Shown: positions 35,217 through 51,150 of the stretch, one piece after another
Position numbering within the stretch: position 1 is the first letter of the stretch
Layout: every line of letters begins with the position of its first letter
Assembly: GCA_020284085.1 (NCBI GenBank)
Contig: JACEVL010000056.1
Coordinates: 124,001-188,000, forward strand
Direction: 5' to 3'
DNA length: 64,000 nt
Origin: Aporrectodea caliginosa
Taxonomy: Eukaryota > Annelida > Clitellata > Crassiclitellata > Lumbricidae
Made by a program: the position numbers and the translations under genes
The notes under the pieces: generated by a model
What the model saw: only the letters and a program-made list of their open reading frames with translations
Databases searched by the model: none
What the model was told of the DNA's origin: nothing

Positions 35217-38200
35217 TATATTGGGATCAATAAACAAATTGTATATACAGGGTGGCGCAAAGAAAGTGAGACCGCCTCGTGAAATCTTGTGCAAAATTAT
35301 GTTTTGGGCGGTTTTTAAACTGTAAATTTATGGGAAGGTAGGCGATTGATTACTTAGTTTCGAAATAAATCCTGGAGTAAAACAAGTCTAAATCGACTTT
35401 GTAAAAAAATTATGCCGATGGTAGGACTACGACAGCGCGTAAATCATGAAGCGGCCGCCCGAAATTAGTTAGAACAGCACGGACACGGAATATTCGGCGT
35501 GTGAGTGAGCTGATTTGCAGCCAGGATGATGATCCTCACAGCCACAAGAATCCAAGGGAATTGAAAGAGAAACTGGCATATCACGAAGAAGAGTGCAACG
35601 CATTATAAAGCAAGATTTGCAACTTCAACCGTACAAACGCGTAATAGGGCAGGTTATAAACGAAAACTGCAAATTAAAACAGTTACTTGGCAGATGTCAA
35701 AACGAGAAGTGTAGGGGCTTACGAAGCATTTGGTTTACAGATGAAAAGACATTGACTCTCGCCACACCGGCTAATTCTCAAAATGATCGTGTTTTTTCTG
35801 ATGCAAGGAAAACACACAAGTTCCCAGCAAAGAGACTCGTACGCGATCGTGAACATTTCAGTGGTGGCATCGTGGTTTCGGTCGGTGTATCACGGATGGG
35901 AAAAACCAGTGTGATGTTTGTTGAATCTGGAGCTAAAGTGAACAGTGATTATTAATGTGATCACGTCTCAATACAAGGATTGCTTCCGCATAATCGAGCG
36001 ATATGTAATCGTCAAAGCTGGACACTGCAACAGGACGTTGAAGAGTGGCAAAAATTCTCTCAACGGTTTATGAACAGAAGCATTGACCAGTGGCGCAGAC
36101 GTTTACAAAAACCTGTTGAGAACCGAGGAAGACAAATTGAATTTGATTTCTGATTTGGTATAAATTAGTATTTGGCAACAATTTACTTGTTTTTCCTAGA
36201 AGAAAAAGTTACAAAAAAATTTATTATTTGAAATTATCCTAGGCGGTCTCACTTTCTCTGCGCCACCCTGTATATAGGCTATATATATATATATATATCG
36301 ATGTATATATAATTCACAATTCAAACCCGTGTGTCCATTCACAGACTACATCTATATATATATATATATAATCCAAAGTCTCTTTTTTCTGTCCTTCCGT
36401 ATGTTTGTCCGTCTCGCTAAAGGCTCCGAAACGGAACGCTTTAGCGATTTACAAAATTTTACAAAACATTATTACGCCACGTCATGGTCAACGCGACTAT
36501 TTTCAGCTCGCAATTTTATTTAAACGCCGATATATGGACATTTTACATTTACAACTTTTTAAACGAGGCTATCTTAATACCGCCCATAGTATGGCCATTT
36601 GTTCACGTCACGAAGGCTAAATTAATATGCAATCTTACGTCACGCGGAGGATCTATAGGTCAACGCTCTGATTCACAACCAATCACGATGACCGTTGATT
36701 TCAAATCAGAAGTGGTCACGCCCACGGCTGAATTTATAGGTCATCGGACTTAAAAATTCGCCAATGCAAAACTGTAGGGATACGAAATTTTTAACGAACG
36801 TTTTCATTTGAATTTCTATAGATCTCAACCCAACTTTATTTCAACTCAAAATTTACTTTAAATTCCGATATTTGGACATTTTAAGTTTCGATGTGGTCAT
36901 AGTCTGTTTCAATGCCATTAAAATCTAGCTATGCAGGAGTATATATCGCGTAGAGTTACAATTAAACAATTTCAAGCCAGCGCGTAAATTCGCCAGAGGG
37001 ATACACGAAAAATGTGCACATCGTTAAATTCAAATTCACGGGCGCTGACGAAGATGTCGTTAAATTCAAATACACGGGCGTTGAGGAAAACCCGGGCGAA
37101 CGCCGGGTAAAAACTGCTAGTTAGCCTATATAATAATAATAAGCCTATAAGCCATCATTTTAAGCGAAGGACGATTTATATTAGGCCTACCTGTAGTTCG
37201 AGTAGGAGTGGCACTTGTTCCAGGTTGAGCTACTACACCTCCGACGAAGCCCTGCGGAGGAGGTGCTGTAGAGGAGGCCTTCAACTGTTTTTCCATTCGA
37301 GCTTTGTGCTTCTTTTCCAGGCAGATACGGAAAGCGCAGCCAACTGCGTTATTTATCCGGTCCGCCTATACGATGTCACAATAAACCTTGGCTTAAATAA
37401 ATTACGTGTTTCTAAATAATTCACATCCATGTCATAAACTCTGCCTGTATTTGCGTAAAAAGTTAATCAAGTCAGTCATGAGGTATTTAAAATTGTAACT
37501 TAATTGTAACCTGGAAGCTCAATGACTTACATTAATGGTAAACTATATATCTAATAAAATGTATGCCTACGCCCACATAAACTGTTCACTTTAGACACCT
37601 TTTAAACGCAATTATCGAACAAATAATAACCGGCAATAATTATTCGTCCCATTGCTGTAGATTTTTGAGGTTCTGTTAAACACATTCTGATTGTGGACAA
37701 TTAAAGTAGGCCTACTTTCTGCTAAGGTCATCAAGTTAAGGGCGTTAACATTGCAAGTACTATTACAATTACAATTAAATTAATTAAGGTACAACAATTG
37801 GAAGAAGCGTTGATTGTAACCATGGCTGTCAAAGGCTTGTTTTTTGGTTTTTGTCTGGATTTAAAAACGAGTGAATATATCTGACTCACGTGATCTTCAG
37901 TACTCTTAAACGTGTGACAGATCCATTTCCAGTCAACTTCCTCTCGACCGATGTAGCCAAAGTATTTTCCGTTCTCCACCGGACCACAGAACGAGATCTT
38001 CTCAATCGGAGACTCCACCAGGACGTCCTGACATCAGAATTGCGGACCAGAATAGATCAGACTCACATCTTGACAAGACAGAGTTAGGCAACATGACAGT
38101 GTGTGCTTGTAGATGCGAAATGAAGGAGATGAGTGGATATGCTGATGGGAGAACAGGACGGAGAGGCAGAGGGAGCTGGAGAGGAGGAAGAGAAACCCAA

Positions 38201-40527
38201 GAGGATAAGAATGAGATGAGGAAGAAAAGAAGAGGCAGGAAAGGAAGAGAAGAGGAAGAAGGAGAGATGAGAGTGATTGTTGTACTTCGGCTTAACGACA
38301 CTTTTTCATATCGAAGATGATTAGTGTCGGAGGCAGAATGCAACCTCGTACTCCACGTTTATATTGCGACCGAGCCACCCGCAGTAAAGATCCGAGAAAT
38401 TAATCTCCGATAAACCGACCGACCAGGAAACGAACCCGGGCCGCCGGCGTGGAGAGCGGGCTACCAACCCACTCGGCCACTCAGGATCTCTTGTTGAGAG
38501 TGAGGAAGTGCAGTCTCTTATATACTAACACAGAGAGACAGCCTTGGGTATGAAATACGTGTTTGTGAATTCATTTCCTTAACCTCGGCATAGGTCTATA
38601 GGGACGGATGGCCAGTCCTCTCCCTCACTTCCGATCCCCCCACTCACATTAAACCCATTTACTGCTGAGTTAGTTATGGGGCGCCCAATGGTGGAATTGT
38701 TCCCCGGCTTCGCCCGCATTAACGACTTACTTCCGTGGAATCGTCCACAAAACGTAGCCCGTCACCGCTTACGTGGAGTTCTCCGAAATGATAGAGACTT
38801 TCCAAGGGCTGCAAGAAAAAACAAACGAAATAATTGGACAGTTAATAAATTAGTTATAAAAGAACAACAGGAAAATAGCCAAAATAATAACCAGAAAATA
38901 TCCACAAAATTAACCAGAAAATAGCCAGAACCTAGGACAACCAAAATATTATCAAAAGCATTATATCCAGTCACAGTTAAAAGTTTGAATAGAATACCCA
39001 TAGAATATGAAATACAATGACTAGAATATCTCCAAGAGAATAACCCGTAGATAGCCACTTGAATAACCAGCAAATAGGCAAGAGTAGGCCCTATCATCTC
39101 AAAATAGAGAAAAGCCATAAAATGGACAAAAGTCTTGCCCCGCAAAGTCAGTTAGGCTAAAGCCCAAACCTTTGGTTTGCTTTTGAAGAGAGAAAACTGT
39201 GTCGGAGATCCAAGATCGCCAAATTTCTGAAAAGACCAACAGCTAATTATATTTTATACAAGAAAGTGTTCAGATTAGAGAAGTTAATTAGTTTGATCCC
39301 GTAGACTTTGTTTGAGCCTCGATTGCGTTTCAGCCATTCGGCCTATACAAAAAGAGCCTACGTTTATGTCATGACTAACGGAGTTTCCCGGCTTCGCCCG
39401 TGATTTTGCCACGCCGCCACTCGTCATTTTTCACGGCTTTGCCGTGATTCTTTGGCAATGCTCTTGTTTATTTCCACCTTTTTGTAACGCTGCGGTCATC
39501 TTGTGTTTAAAACGACTATATTTAATTAAAGCTTCGCCCTGCCATGGTTTTGTTTCCATGCTTTAGTGTATTTTGTATTTTTGTTTCATAAGCTTATATC
39601 TGTATATTAGTAGGCTATATCGTTTTCGCTTGATTTGCATATTTTGAGAAATATGGTATAGATGGTGAAAATGTTAAAATTGAAAATAGCATTTTCACTA
39701 ATTAGGCTAATTAAAATTGCAATATCGTATTTATTCAGTTACTCACCAGAGTTCTGATGGCATTCTCAATTATATGAATTCCTTTCGATTCGTTCACTTC
39801 GATGCATCCTAAATACTAAAGAAACACACGACATCTACTGGCAAGCCCACGACGTTTTGTGGGACACATACAGGAATATGGCTTTTGTGGGCATGCGAGT
39901 ACCAGTTTAAGTTCTGTACATTGAGCACAAGTAACACGTTTGGGGATTGTTAGTGCATAGGCCTACACTTTTATTGGTACACCTAGACATGGCGTGGCTT
40001 AAGCCACATTATTTTTTTAATGCACTCGTGCGCACGAAACAGGTAAATCTTAATAGTAATCTTAATCTCGAGATTTCTTAAGCGTACCAAAAAAGCGAAG
40101 CCGCAGGAACCAGATAAACCACAGGCGCTCAGTCAAAGCAAAATTGATAGGTAGCTGAGAATAGGTGCTGGTCGAATCCAAAGGGTCAGGCAGTCAGACG
40201 GACCCACAGTGGATGGTGTTTAGAGTTGAAGCGGCGAGAGACAGACAGACAGACACACGTACAGAGAGACAGAGACAGAGACAGAGAGACAGAAAGACTG
40301 AGACAGATACAGAGAGACAGAGAAGATAAGAGGTGAAAATATGAGTCGTATTTTAAGTTTGGTACATTTATCAGAGCATGATCCTATTTAATTCCTACCT
40401 TGACTGTGAACTCGCATGCTGCATTTCTAACTCGTATTTCGTCTTCCCGCCACTGATGTCGTTTGCTCTGCTCTTCGCGCTTCAGACATTCCCGCCTCTC
40501 GTGCAGACGATTAAAGAAACTCTCCAT
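34044..40527 (-). CDS. NUMB: Numb-like PTB-domain adaptor, complete short form
   Basis: Six minus-strand exons: 40527..40399, 39815..39747, 38808..38731, 38027..37890, 37365..37191 and 34177..34044. All splice sites are GT/AG and in phase, giving 240 aa. The ATG opens exon one (MESFFNRLHERR). The Numb signature is clear: RHQWREDEIRVRNAACEFTVK, then YLGCIEVNESKGIHIIENAI, HVSGDGLRFVDD, VESPIEKISFCGP, WICHTFKSTEDH and NAVGCAFRICLEKK, a full PTB domain over ~33-165. Known Numb uses its PTB to bind NPxY-type and related ligands and acts in endocytosis and Notch inhibition. After the PTB only ~70 residues remain (Ala/Pro/Ser/Thr-rich), ending IDHFDLAWHSKTSKEART, which faintly echoes the DPFEAQW segment of vertebrate Numb. 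There are no NPF or DPF motifs. It is therefore a short Numb or a paralogue. The last intron carries three transposon or repeat blocks. Confidence 0.85.
35146..35212. repeat. (TA)n microsatellite
   Basis: TA run of about 65 bp directly before the Tc1/mariner element, a natural TA target. Confidence 0.95.
35248..36270 (+). mobile_element. Tc1/mariner-type transposon, internally deleted
   Basis: A 29-bp terminal inverted repeat, CAGGGTGGCGCAAAGAAAGT..., matches at the right end with one mismatch, flanked by TA on both sides. The interior encodes a decayed transposase: an HTH part (ISRRRVQRIIKQDLQL-like), then IWFTDEKT holding the first catalytic Asp, NSQNDRVFSDA, and the downstream WTLQQD. The sequence then jumps to EEWQKFSQRFMNRSIDQWRRRL, so the segment that would hold the rest of the catalytic domain is absent. 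Stops and frameshifts split the remainder. Inactive. In the last intron of the Numb-like gene. Confidence 0.9.
36351..37120 (+). mobile_element. Non-autonomous Helitron
   Basis: Starts TCTATATATATA and ends CTAG, inserted between host A (36350) and T (37121). A hairpin CCCGGGCGAACGCCGGG ends about 13 bp before the 3' terminus, the classical Helitron arrangement. 770 bp with no Rep/helicase coding. In the last intron of the Numb-like gene. Confidence 0.82.
38092..38270 (+). repeat. GA-rich purine tract
   Basis: Strongly biased AGAGG/GGAAGA sequence in the intron upstream of Numb exon 4; no coding content accepted. Confidence 0.6.
38330..38490 (-). repeat. tRNA-like SINE, inverted
   Basis: Minus-strand read TGAGTGGCCGAGTGGGTTGG (A-box region) and CCCGGGTTCGTTTCCTGG (B-box-like) with a tRNA-sized spacing. 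Intronic in the Numb-like gene. It could be a tRNA pseudogene. Confidence 0.5.
40040..40232 (-). repeat. LINE 3' end, decayed copy
   Basis: AAAGCGAAGCCGCAGGAACCAG...CACAGGCGCT and GGGTCAGGCAGTCAGACGG are shared with the LINE 3' region near 42.94-43.07 kb, in the same orientation. Confidence 0.6.
40235..40325 (+). repeat. (AGAC)n-rich microsatellite
   Basis: AGACAGAC/AGAGAC run. Confidence 0.85.
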
Positions 40528-41374
40528 TATTATCGCTCACCAGATGTTTATCTACAGCTGTAAACGAGAGAGAAACTTTCATAAATATTAGGCCTATACC
40601 GCGTCCAAAGTGGATCTAACTCGACACTAAGTCGGTATAGTCTGTTTTCTGTTTACCAAAGCGGTATTATAACGAAATGATGATTGTCGTCGCCCCTCTG
40701 CATCGAAACTGGACTGGCACCATCCGAGAAGGACAGCGGCTAATGGGTGGATAGAAAGATGGGAAGCACGCAACGCAATCCAGTTCAGAGGGCAGCATGG
40801 CGAAAAAAGTAGGATACTACGATTTTGAAGCTGAACGATGTCATGGGTAGGCTAACAAAAGGTCCTGCCTGGGATTCTGAAAGACTACACCACTGCAGAA
40901 GACATTTTGACGCAGTTGAGCCTGGGCTGCAGTGCTGTATTGGCCACCGCTTCCTGGTGGTACATTGTATTTCAACGGAACAGAAGCTCCCGGGTCTATA
41001 ATTGTCAACTTTTCCATTATTGCTTAACCGTCTTGTTGGCTTGCGATATGAATGGCAGCGAGAAGTTAGATGAACTGGTGATCAGTGTTTAATCTATAGA
41101 CGTCTCTTGGGGAAAGTTCCCCAGGATCGAGTTTTACCCCCAGAAAAATGAAAGAGATGTAATTTTGTACTTCCCCCCAGGATTTATCAATGAGGGGAAA
41201 TTTTTGGTGGAAAATTCTTGTTACTACCCCCTCGAAAAGAGATACAAAGTCTCATTACTACCCCCTCGAAAATTCTTTGGAAAGTCTCGTTCCTACCTTC
41301 CTCGGTCGTCAACTTTTCAAATATGTTGATATCCCCCGAGAACTCTAGATTCCCCCTTGACAGTGAAAGGGGAT

Positions 41375-41487
41375 GCTAGATTCTAACTCTTTGTTCGTCT
41401 TCCCTCCACTGGTGTCGTCTCCTCTGCTCTTAAAAATCTTAATAAATTCCATTCTACTCGTGAGGCAAAGATTAAAGAAAGTTTAAC
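41375..41487 (-). pseudogene. Degenerate duplicate of Numb first coding exon
   Basis: Minus-strand sequence resembles the first coding exon at 40399..40527 over its whole length: both have AGTTTCTTTAATC near the start, and both encode RHQWREDE.RVR, after which this copy meets a TAG. The initiator region and the middle are decayed and frame-shifted. It lies about 0.95 kb upstream of the intact exon, as expected for a local tandem duplication that lost function. Confidence 0.65.
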
Positions 41488-41489
41488 AG

Positions 41490-42890
41490 TACTGATCATC
41501 TTCTCTTCGATGCCGTATTGCTACCATTCACCTAAACCCATCCCTTAATCTAATAAATGTTATTCATGGTCCAAAGACCACTCGTGACTTTAAGTAGGCT
41601 TACCGTTGTTTTTTTTACCTCACAAACGTTAAGTATTTTAATAGCAAAGTTGCTTATCACCATCTCCGCCACTGCCCGTACACTGACAGTGCCAGTCCAA
41701 AGCCAGGAGAATAGAGGAGGGCGACGCTAATCCTGTTTCCTATGACGCAAGGTCGTTAATGAGCAACTAGCCAACTAACTAATCACGTTTATAATTATCG
41801 CATCGACATTAATTTTAGGCATATATTTATGAAATATGAAAGTTCAAACCTCAATTTCTTCGTTCAACAGAATTATCTGACTCCTTACAAAACTACAGTA
41901 GGCCTATCTCAATTCTCAATCTACGTTTGCTCCTAAGCGCGTAACTATCGTATCGTTTTAACTAGGACAACTAAATCTTTAATCGACTGTCCATCGCAGG
42001 AGTTAAAGGTGTCAGAGAAAAGTCCGTGCGTAGACCTATACGTTGTCATACGACGTTCAGCTGATATTCAGTCGTCAACACGCACCTTGTACTCTCCAGT
42101 CGCGGCTCAGGTGAGAGAATAACAGAATCTGTTTAAAAGTCGGCCAATCGATCCGTCCTTCCATCCATCAATCCATCCCAATATCAAGTGGGTGTGTGTT
42201 TAGTAGGCTATACGAAGCTGTAGCAGGGGGTTCCTCCACCCAAAGCTAAATATGGACCGACCAGTGAGTGCCTACAGTTGTAGCCTTGTAGGGCGGTGGT
42301 AGCCTACACTATCTGGGAACAAGAAATTCAGGTCGATTCTTTTCTTCCACAAAGAAATTAAATAACAAAGGCCGATGTATGCATTCCAAACTGCTGTGTA
42401 CGAAAGTCAAGGCCTATAGTATGTGCACCCTGCTATATCCATATCATATGCATATGTGGGCCAATAGGGCATGCGGTATGGGCCACTGAATGGCTAATCG
42501 GCTATTCATGCATGGTCCAGTGATTTCGTGAATAATCATTATATATACGGATATAGGCCTATTTGTGTCCTATACAGGCTTCTGCTGTATTAGCGTTAGG
42601 CTAAGGCAATGTAAGGTTGCCGCTCTGGAAATCGTAGAAGATGTTATCAAACGCTGTCCAAAGCAATGGGTTAATTGGAGACATTTAAAACGGACTTACG
42701 ACAATGTTATAACAGTTGTGCGTGATAATAATTAACCCGTGGATTAGATTAGATTAGATTAAAAGGGACTGGATTAGCTTTGATTAGAAAGTGGACAGAT
42801 GACGTCATTAATTTGCCACAGTAGAATCATTTCTAAACTGACAAAACCTATACACAGGACTAGAAGATTTTTATCCAACGTCTTGTGACT
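41490..42890. other. Upstream flank of the Numb-like gene, no gene seen
   Basis: AT-rich with TAGGCCTA palindromes. Possible non-coding first exons of the Numb-like gene cannot be excluded. A repeat of TTAGATTAGATTAGATT lies near 42745. Confidence 0.35.
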
Positions 42891-42894
42891 AGAT

Positions 42895-45120
42895 TTTGGG
42901 CGATCGTAATCGTAATCGTAATCGTAAACTCGATATTTCTACAGCGCCCACAAAAGCGAAGTCGCGGGAACCAGCTTATTCACAGGCGCTTAAGCAAAAC
43001 AGAATCGATAGGCAGGGGGTCAAAATCCAGAGAGTCAGGCAGGCAGACAGTCAGACGGCTAAGGTGGATGATGCTTAGAGTTGAAATGGCGAGGAAGGTG
43101 AGGGGAAGAGAAGGAATCTGGATAGGATTTGTGAAAAAGCAATGTTTTCAGTTTTGAGTGGAAGACCTGTGGAGAGATAGCAAGAGGTGAGGTTTTGGTG
43201 AGTTCAGAGGATGGATCGGATATTTGTCGTACAGTCGTAGCACAGGCGGGAGTTTGTTCCAAAGAGGCGGGACAGCTATGGCTATGGAACGATTTGCAAA
43301 TTTAAGCGATGAGGTGACGGAAGGGCGGAGCAGTGTGAGGGTGGAAGATGAACGGGTTGAACGAAGAGGTTGGACCGAGAACAACTGACGGAGATACGAG
43401 GGCTGAGAGGATTGAAGTGTATTGTAGGTGAGGGATAGGACTTTATATTCTATTCGTTCAGGAATTTTGAGCCAGTGGAGTGATTTCAAGACAGCTGTGA
43501 TGTGGTGGTGTTTGGGGGTTTTGGTGACAGTACGGGCGATCGAGGGCATTCTGAATGGCTTGGAGGCGATTAATTTGAGTGGTATCTATGTTGAGAAAAG
43601 AGAGCATTGCAGTAATCTAATTTGGCGTGAACTATTGATGTGGCGATTGTTGATGAGGTTTTGAAGTCAAGCATAGGGCAGATTCTACGCAGGTCACGGA
43701 TGTGCATGAAGCAAGAACGGGAAAGATGGGTGATGTGATCGGAAAAGCTAAGATTCTGGTCAAAAGTCACACCTAGGTTGCGGACAGGAGAATTTGCTAT
43801 GAATGTGTGAGTGGATACAGAGTCAAGGCTGAGGGAAATAGAGGGATCTGGGATTTTCTTGAGTTGCTCACGGAGGCCTATAAGAATGAATTCAGTTTTA
43901 GAGGGGTTGAGGCACAACATGTTTGAAGTCATCCAGGAGGAGATTTGTTTTACCACACCAAGGAGATGATCTATGGAGTCGGCGAAGCTGCTGGGAGAGA
44001 ATGAAATGAATAATTGGGTGTCGTCAGCGTATAGGTGATGGTCAACTGAGGATGCTTTGATGAGTGAGCTGAGTGGAGTAGTGTAAAGGATGAACAATAG
44101 GGGCCCAAGAACAGAACCTTGCGGAACACCACAGGTGAGAGCTAGGGCATGATTGCGATGAGGTTTCTGGTGTTTTAACATAGAAAGAGCGGGAAGAGAG
44201 ATAGGTCTGAATCCAGAGGAGGCAGTGTCAGTAAAACCGAACCAGGTAGACAGTCTTTGGAGTAATATGTTGTGGTCAATGGTGTCGAAAGCTGCAGAAA
44301 TATCAAGGAGGCACAGACAGGAGACTTGTTGATGAGAAATGGCAGAAACAAGTTTATTGTAGAGGCAAGTGAGAAGGGTTTAGTTGAGTGCCGCTTGGTA
44401 AAACCAGACTGGTGTGGGTTAAGTAGTGAGTTTGAAGTCAGGTAATCATTTATCCGAGACAGGACTATGCGTTCGGTTAGTTTAGAGATGAATGACAGCA
44501 GTGTGATTTTCGTTAACGATAACGATAACGAAAATGTTCGTTAACGAAAATAAAATGATTTCGTTAACGATAACTATAACTATAACTAAAAAATATCATT
44601 AACTATAACTATAACTATAACGAAAATAACACTAACGAAAATTCATCTTTATTTTCGTTAATACAAAAAATAAAAATAGGAAGTGCAATATGGACGATAC
44701 GACATAAATGAGAACGAAAAATGCGAAATTTTTATTGTGAAATTTGTCAGTTACTTTGGAAACTCGTGTATTGATGAAGCTGAATGTACCCATGCTTCAA
44801 AGGTTTTCATAGCTCTGAGTAAATTGAGAAACAGCGTATTAATACGCACAATTTTGCTTATAGACTTAATTATTGTAACTAAGTAGTAACTAAAATTAAC
44901 TAAAATAAAAAATCCATTAACTATAACTATAACTATAACTAAAAAAATAATACTAACTATAACTATAACTATAACTAAAATAAAAAATCATTAACTATAA
45001 CTATAACTATAACTAAAATAAGTAAGGAAAATCACACTGAATGACAGGTTGGAGACAGGTCGGTATTTTGAAAGGATTTCTTTATCAAGTGATAGTTTCT
45101 TGAGAAGTGGGCGTCATGAA
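42895..45120 (-). mobile_element. CR1/L2-group LINE, split by a MITE
   Basis: The minus strand encodes a reverse transcriptase: SNLSFISKLTERIV, SGFTKRHST-type region, DISAAFDTIDH, CGVPQGSVLGPLLF, the catalytic YADDTQLF, NLGVTFDQNLSFSDHI, then in another frame the C-terminal PLLWNKLP-type region. The frame is broken around 43,550-43,570 and the 5' half is missing. The 3' end (42,895-42,930 on the plus strand) is a (CGTAAT)n tail. The ORF is interrupted by the hAT MITE at 44499..45039 exactly between VSN and LSF codons. Confidence 0.88.
44499..45039 (+). mobile_element. hAT-type MITE with TAACTA/AACGAT arrays
   Basis: 541 bp, ends CAGTGTGATTTTC and GGAAAATCACACTG, flanked by the perfect 8-bp duplication AATGACAG (44491-44498 and 45040-45047). 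Short AACGAT and TAACTA arrays lie inside both ends around a unique ~200-bp core. The second copy is at 53052..53596, inverted. Confidence 0.93.
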
Positions 45121-46338
45121 AATATTGCCTCCTGTTTCCATAAGAAACTCATTCAAATTGTTATATTTATGAAGGAAAATCTATGAATCTATGCGATGTA
45201 AAATATTGCCAGTGATTATTTAAAACATACTTAACAACTGGCATAAACAAATTGAAGCGGGCGACATCTTTTGGTAAGTGTGCAACAGGATATACATTTC
45301 TGCGCTAGTTCCCTTTCTTGTTTTAGAGAATCTTTGAGCGACGTGTTGATGTGGACAAAACTGTCTGTATCTGTGTCTGTGCATTTAAAGTGAGCAGTTT
45401 ATTAAATTTGTTCGATGGTTTCTGTAAAACAAAATCCAGAAATGTCTGAATATTATATGCTAAAATTTGCATGACAGTATGGTGTTCTTCAAAACGGCCT
45501 TCCGAGTTTTTGACGTATTTTCTGTGGGTTGCAGTATGCCCCAGTCTCTCCCGAAGTATACAGCGTAACATTTAAAATCCGACAGCTTTTATTGTAATCA
45601 TTATTGTATTACGTTATTATACTTTTAAATCACTGCATATACTCAGAAATTAAGATACAATTGTGGGGTTAGATGGGCTACTAACATAATTGTATGGATA
45701 AGTGAGAAAATTTTGTCGGGGTTGAAAGTAGTTTATAGGGAAGTGGAACCCCTATTCTCTTCTATTGAGGTTCCAGTTAACCGATACAGTTGGCTGTCTG
45801 TGCCCTCCCCCTCAATGCTGCAAGCCGACAGCACTGCATTACCACCTAATGCACGTCTTAAACTTTATATGTATAGTTTAAGTATGTATACTTTATATGT
45901 ATAAATACGTATATGTGCATTTGATGTAGATGTTAACATTTTTTGCATAAGTATTTAGATGTTTATATAGCGCCTTTACAAAGATGCAGGCATCTGAGAC
46001 TTCACAAACCTAGCATCTAAAACTTTCAGAATCAGTAACATTATGTGCAATGTTAACAGTTTAAATTGATCCATTGGGAATGAGAGGTATATTAACCCTT
46101 TAGGGTCGTTCTTTTAAAACGAGCTGCAGAAAACTTCTGCAACTTACAGTTACAGTATTATTGTGTTATGCTTGTATTTTCCAATTGTGATGAATCAATA
46201 ATCGGCTTCAATCAATGAAACATTAAAATCAATCAGTAAAACAAATAACATGCAGTTAGATTTTACATGATGTTGTGTTGTCTGGCTGATGTTAAAGTGA
46301 ATATGTTGTATTTGTGTAAAGATATTTAGGTTCTGCAG
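45121..46338. other. Spacer upstream of YIPF5
   Basis: AT-rich; a non-coding first exon of YIPF5 probably lies in or before it, because the first coding exon begins at a splice acceptor (TTCTGCAG, ending 46338). Confidence 0.4.
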
Positions 46339-46358
46339 AGTCGCAACAACACTAAGAA

Positions 46359-50214
<3,856 letters not shown>

Positions 50215-50577
50215 GGATGTGTACGGTTTCATTTAGCATGCTGCATCGACTTCATTGCAAGGAATGTTCATTTTGCAATTTCCTCCAGGCCAACGGAAAT
50301 TTTCTTGCAATTTCCTTAGCACGTTGGAAGACTTCTCTTTGTACAAGTTTCATTTATACAGTTTCATCTTAAATTAAAGGCATTTTAATTCCTGGTACTT
50401 TCCTAATCTGATATTAACTTTATCCTTCAGCTTCAAGCACTTTGCATTTTCCTTTATGCGAAAATCGTACAATTTCTCCCACTCTCATTGTACACTTTTT
50501 TCTCCTCATTAAAGACATTTATTTTCGTGCAAATTTGTCCAGTCTAACAGATTTTCTGTCTGCCTGTTACTACTTTG

Positions 50578-50740
50578 GTGGGATATGGTAGCTGAGTGGT
50601 TAGTGTGCTCGGCTTGTCACACAGAGTACAAGTTTGAACGTCCTCTGAGACTGTTACTGTTTAGGGTCTTAAGCAAGTCATTCAGTCACAATTGGTTTCT
50701 GTCTCGGATTGATATTTACTGGCCTTGTGCATATAATAAA
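50578..50740 (+). repeat. tRNA-derived SINE in YIPF5 3' flank
   Basis: GGTAGCTGAGTGGTTAGTGTGC (A-box region), CAAGTTTGAACGTCC (B-box region), then TGTTTAGGGTCTTAAGCAAGTC, the family body. It may be transcribed within the YIPF5 3' UTR. Confidence 0.6.
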
Positions 50741-51144
50741 TGCAATATAATAGTAAAAAAACGAATATTTGATCTTGCAGTTTCACATACTGTAAATTAT
50801 GATCGTTCAATTACTTTCGCGTTAAAAGGCATTTTTCCATCATACAACTTCCTCAGATGATAGAAGTTCTTGGCTTGTAACTAAAGATGTTTTAAAGCCG
50901 TCAATAATTCCTATTATCAAAGAAGTCATCTTCCTACAATTTCCTTAGAAGCTAGACGTCCGTCTTCCTCTTGCTAAAGTTGATGCAGTTTGTCATCATC
51001 ATGCCATGAACTCGAAAACACGAACATTATTTTATCAACCAGAATCACTGCTGAGGAGTGCTAGAAGTGATCTGTACTAGTGGTTGATTACATTTATTAT
51101 GTTACGTTACAAGTGCATACTGTACAGTGTACTTTCGAAATTGG

Positions 51145-51150
51145 AATAAA
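51145..51150 (+). promoter_or_regulatory. Candidate polyadenylation signal of YIPF5
   Basis: AATAAA in GGAATAAAAATTG, about 0.9 kb after the stop. An earlier ATTAAA near 50374 is an alternative. Confidence 0.4.

Noticed and set aside
38330..38490. Functional tRNA gene on the minus strand
   Set aside because: Boxes are present, but the acceptor stem does not close properly and a SINE-like body follows.
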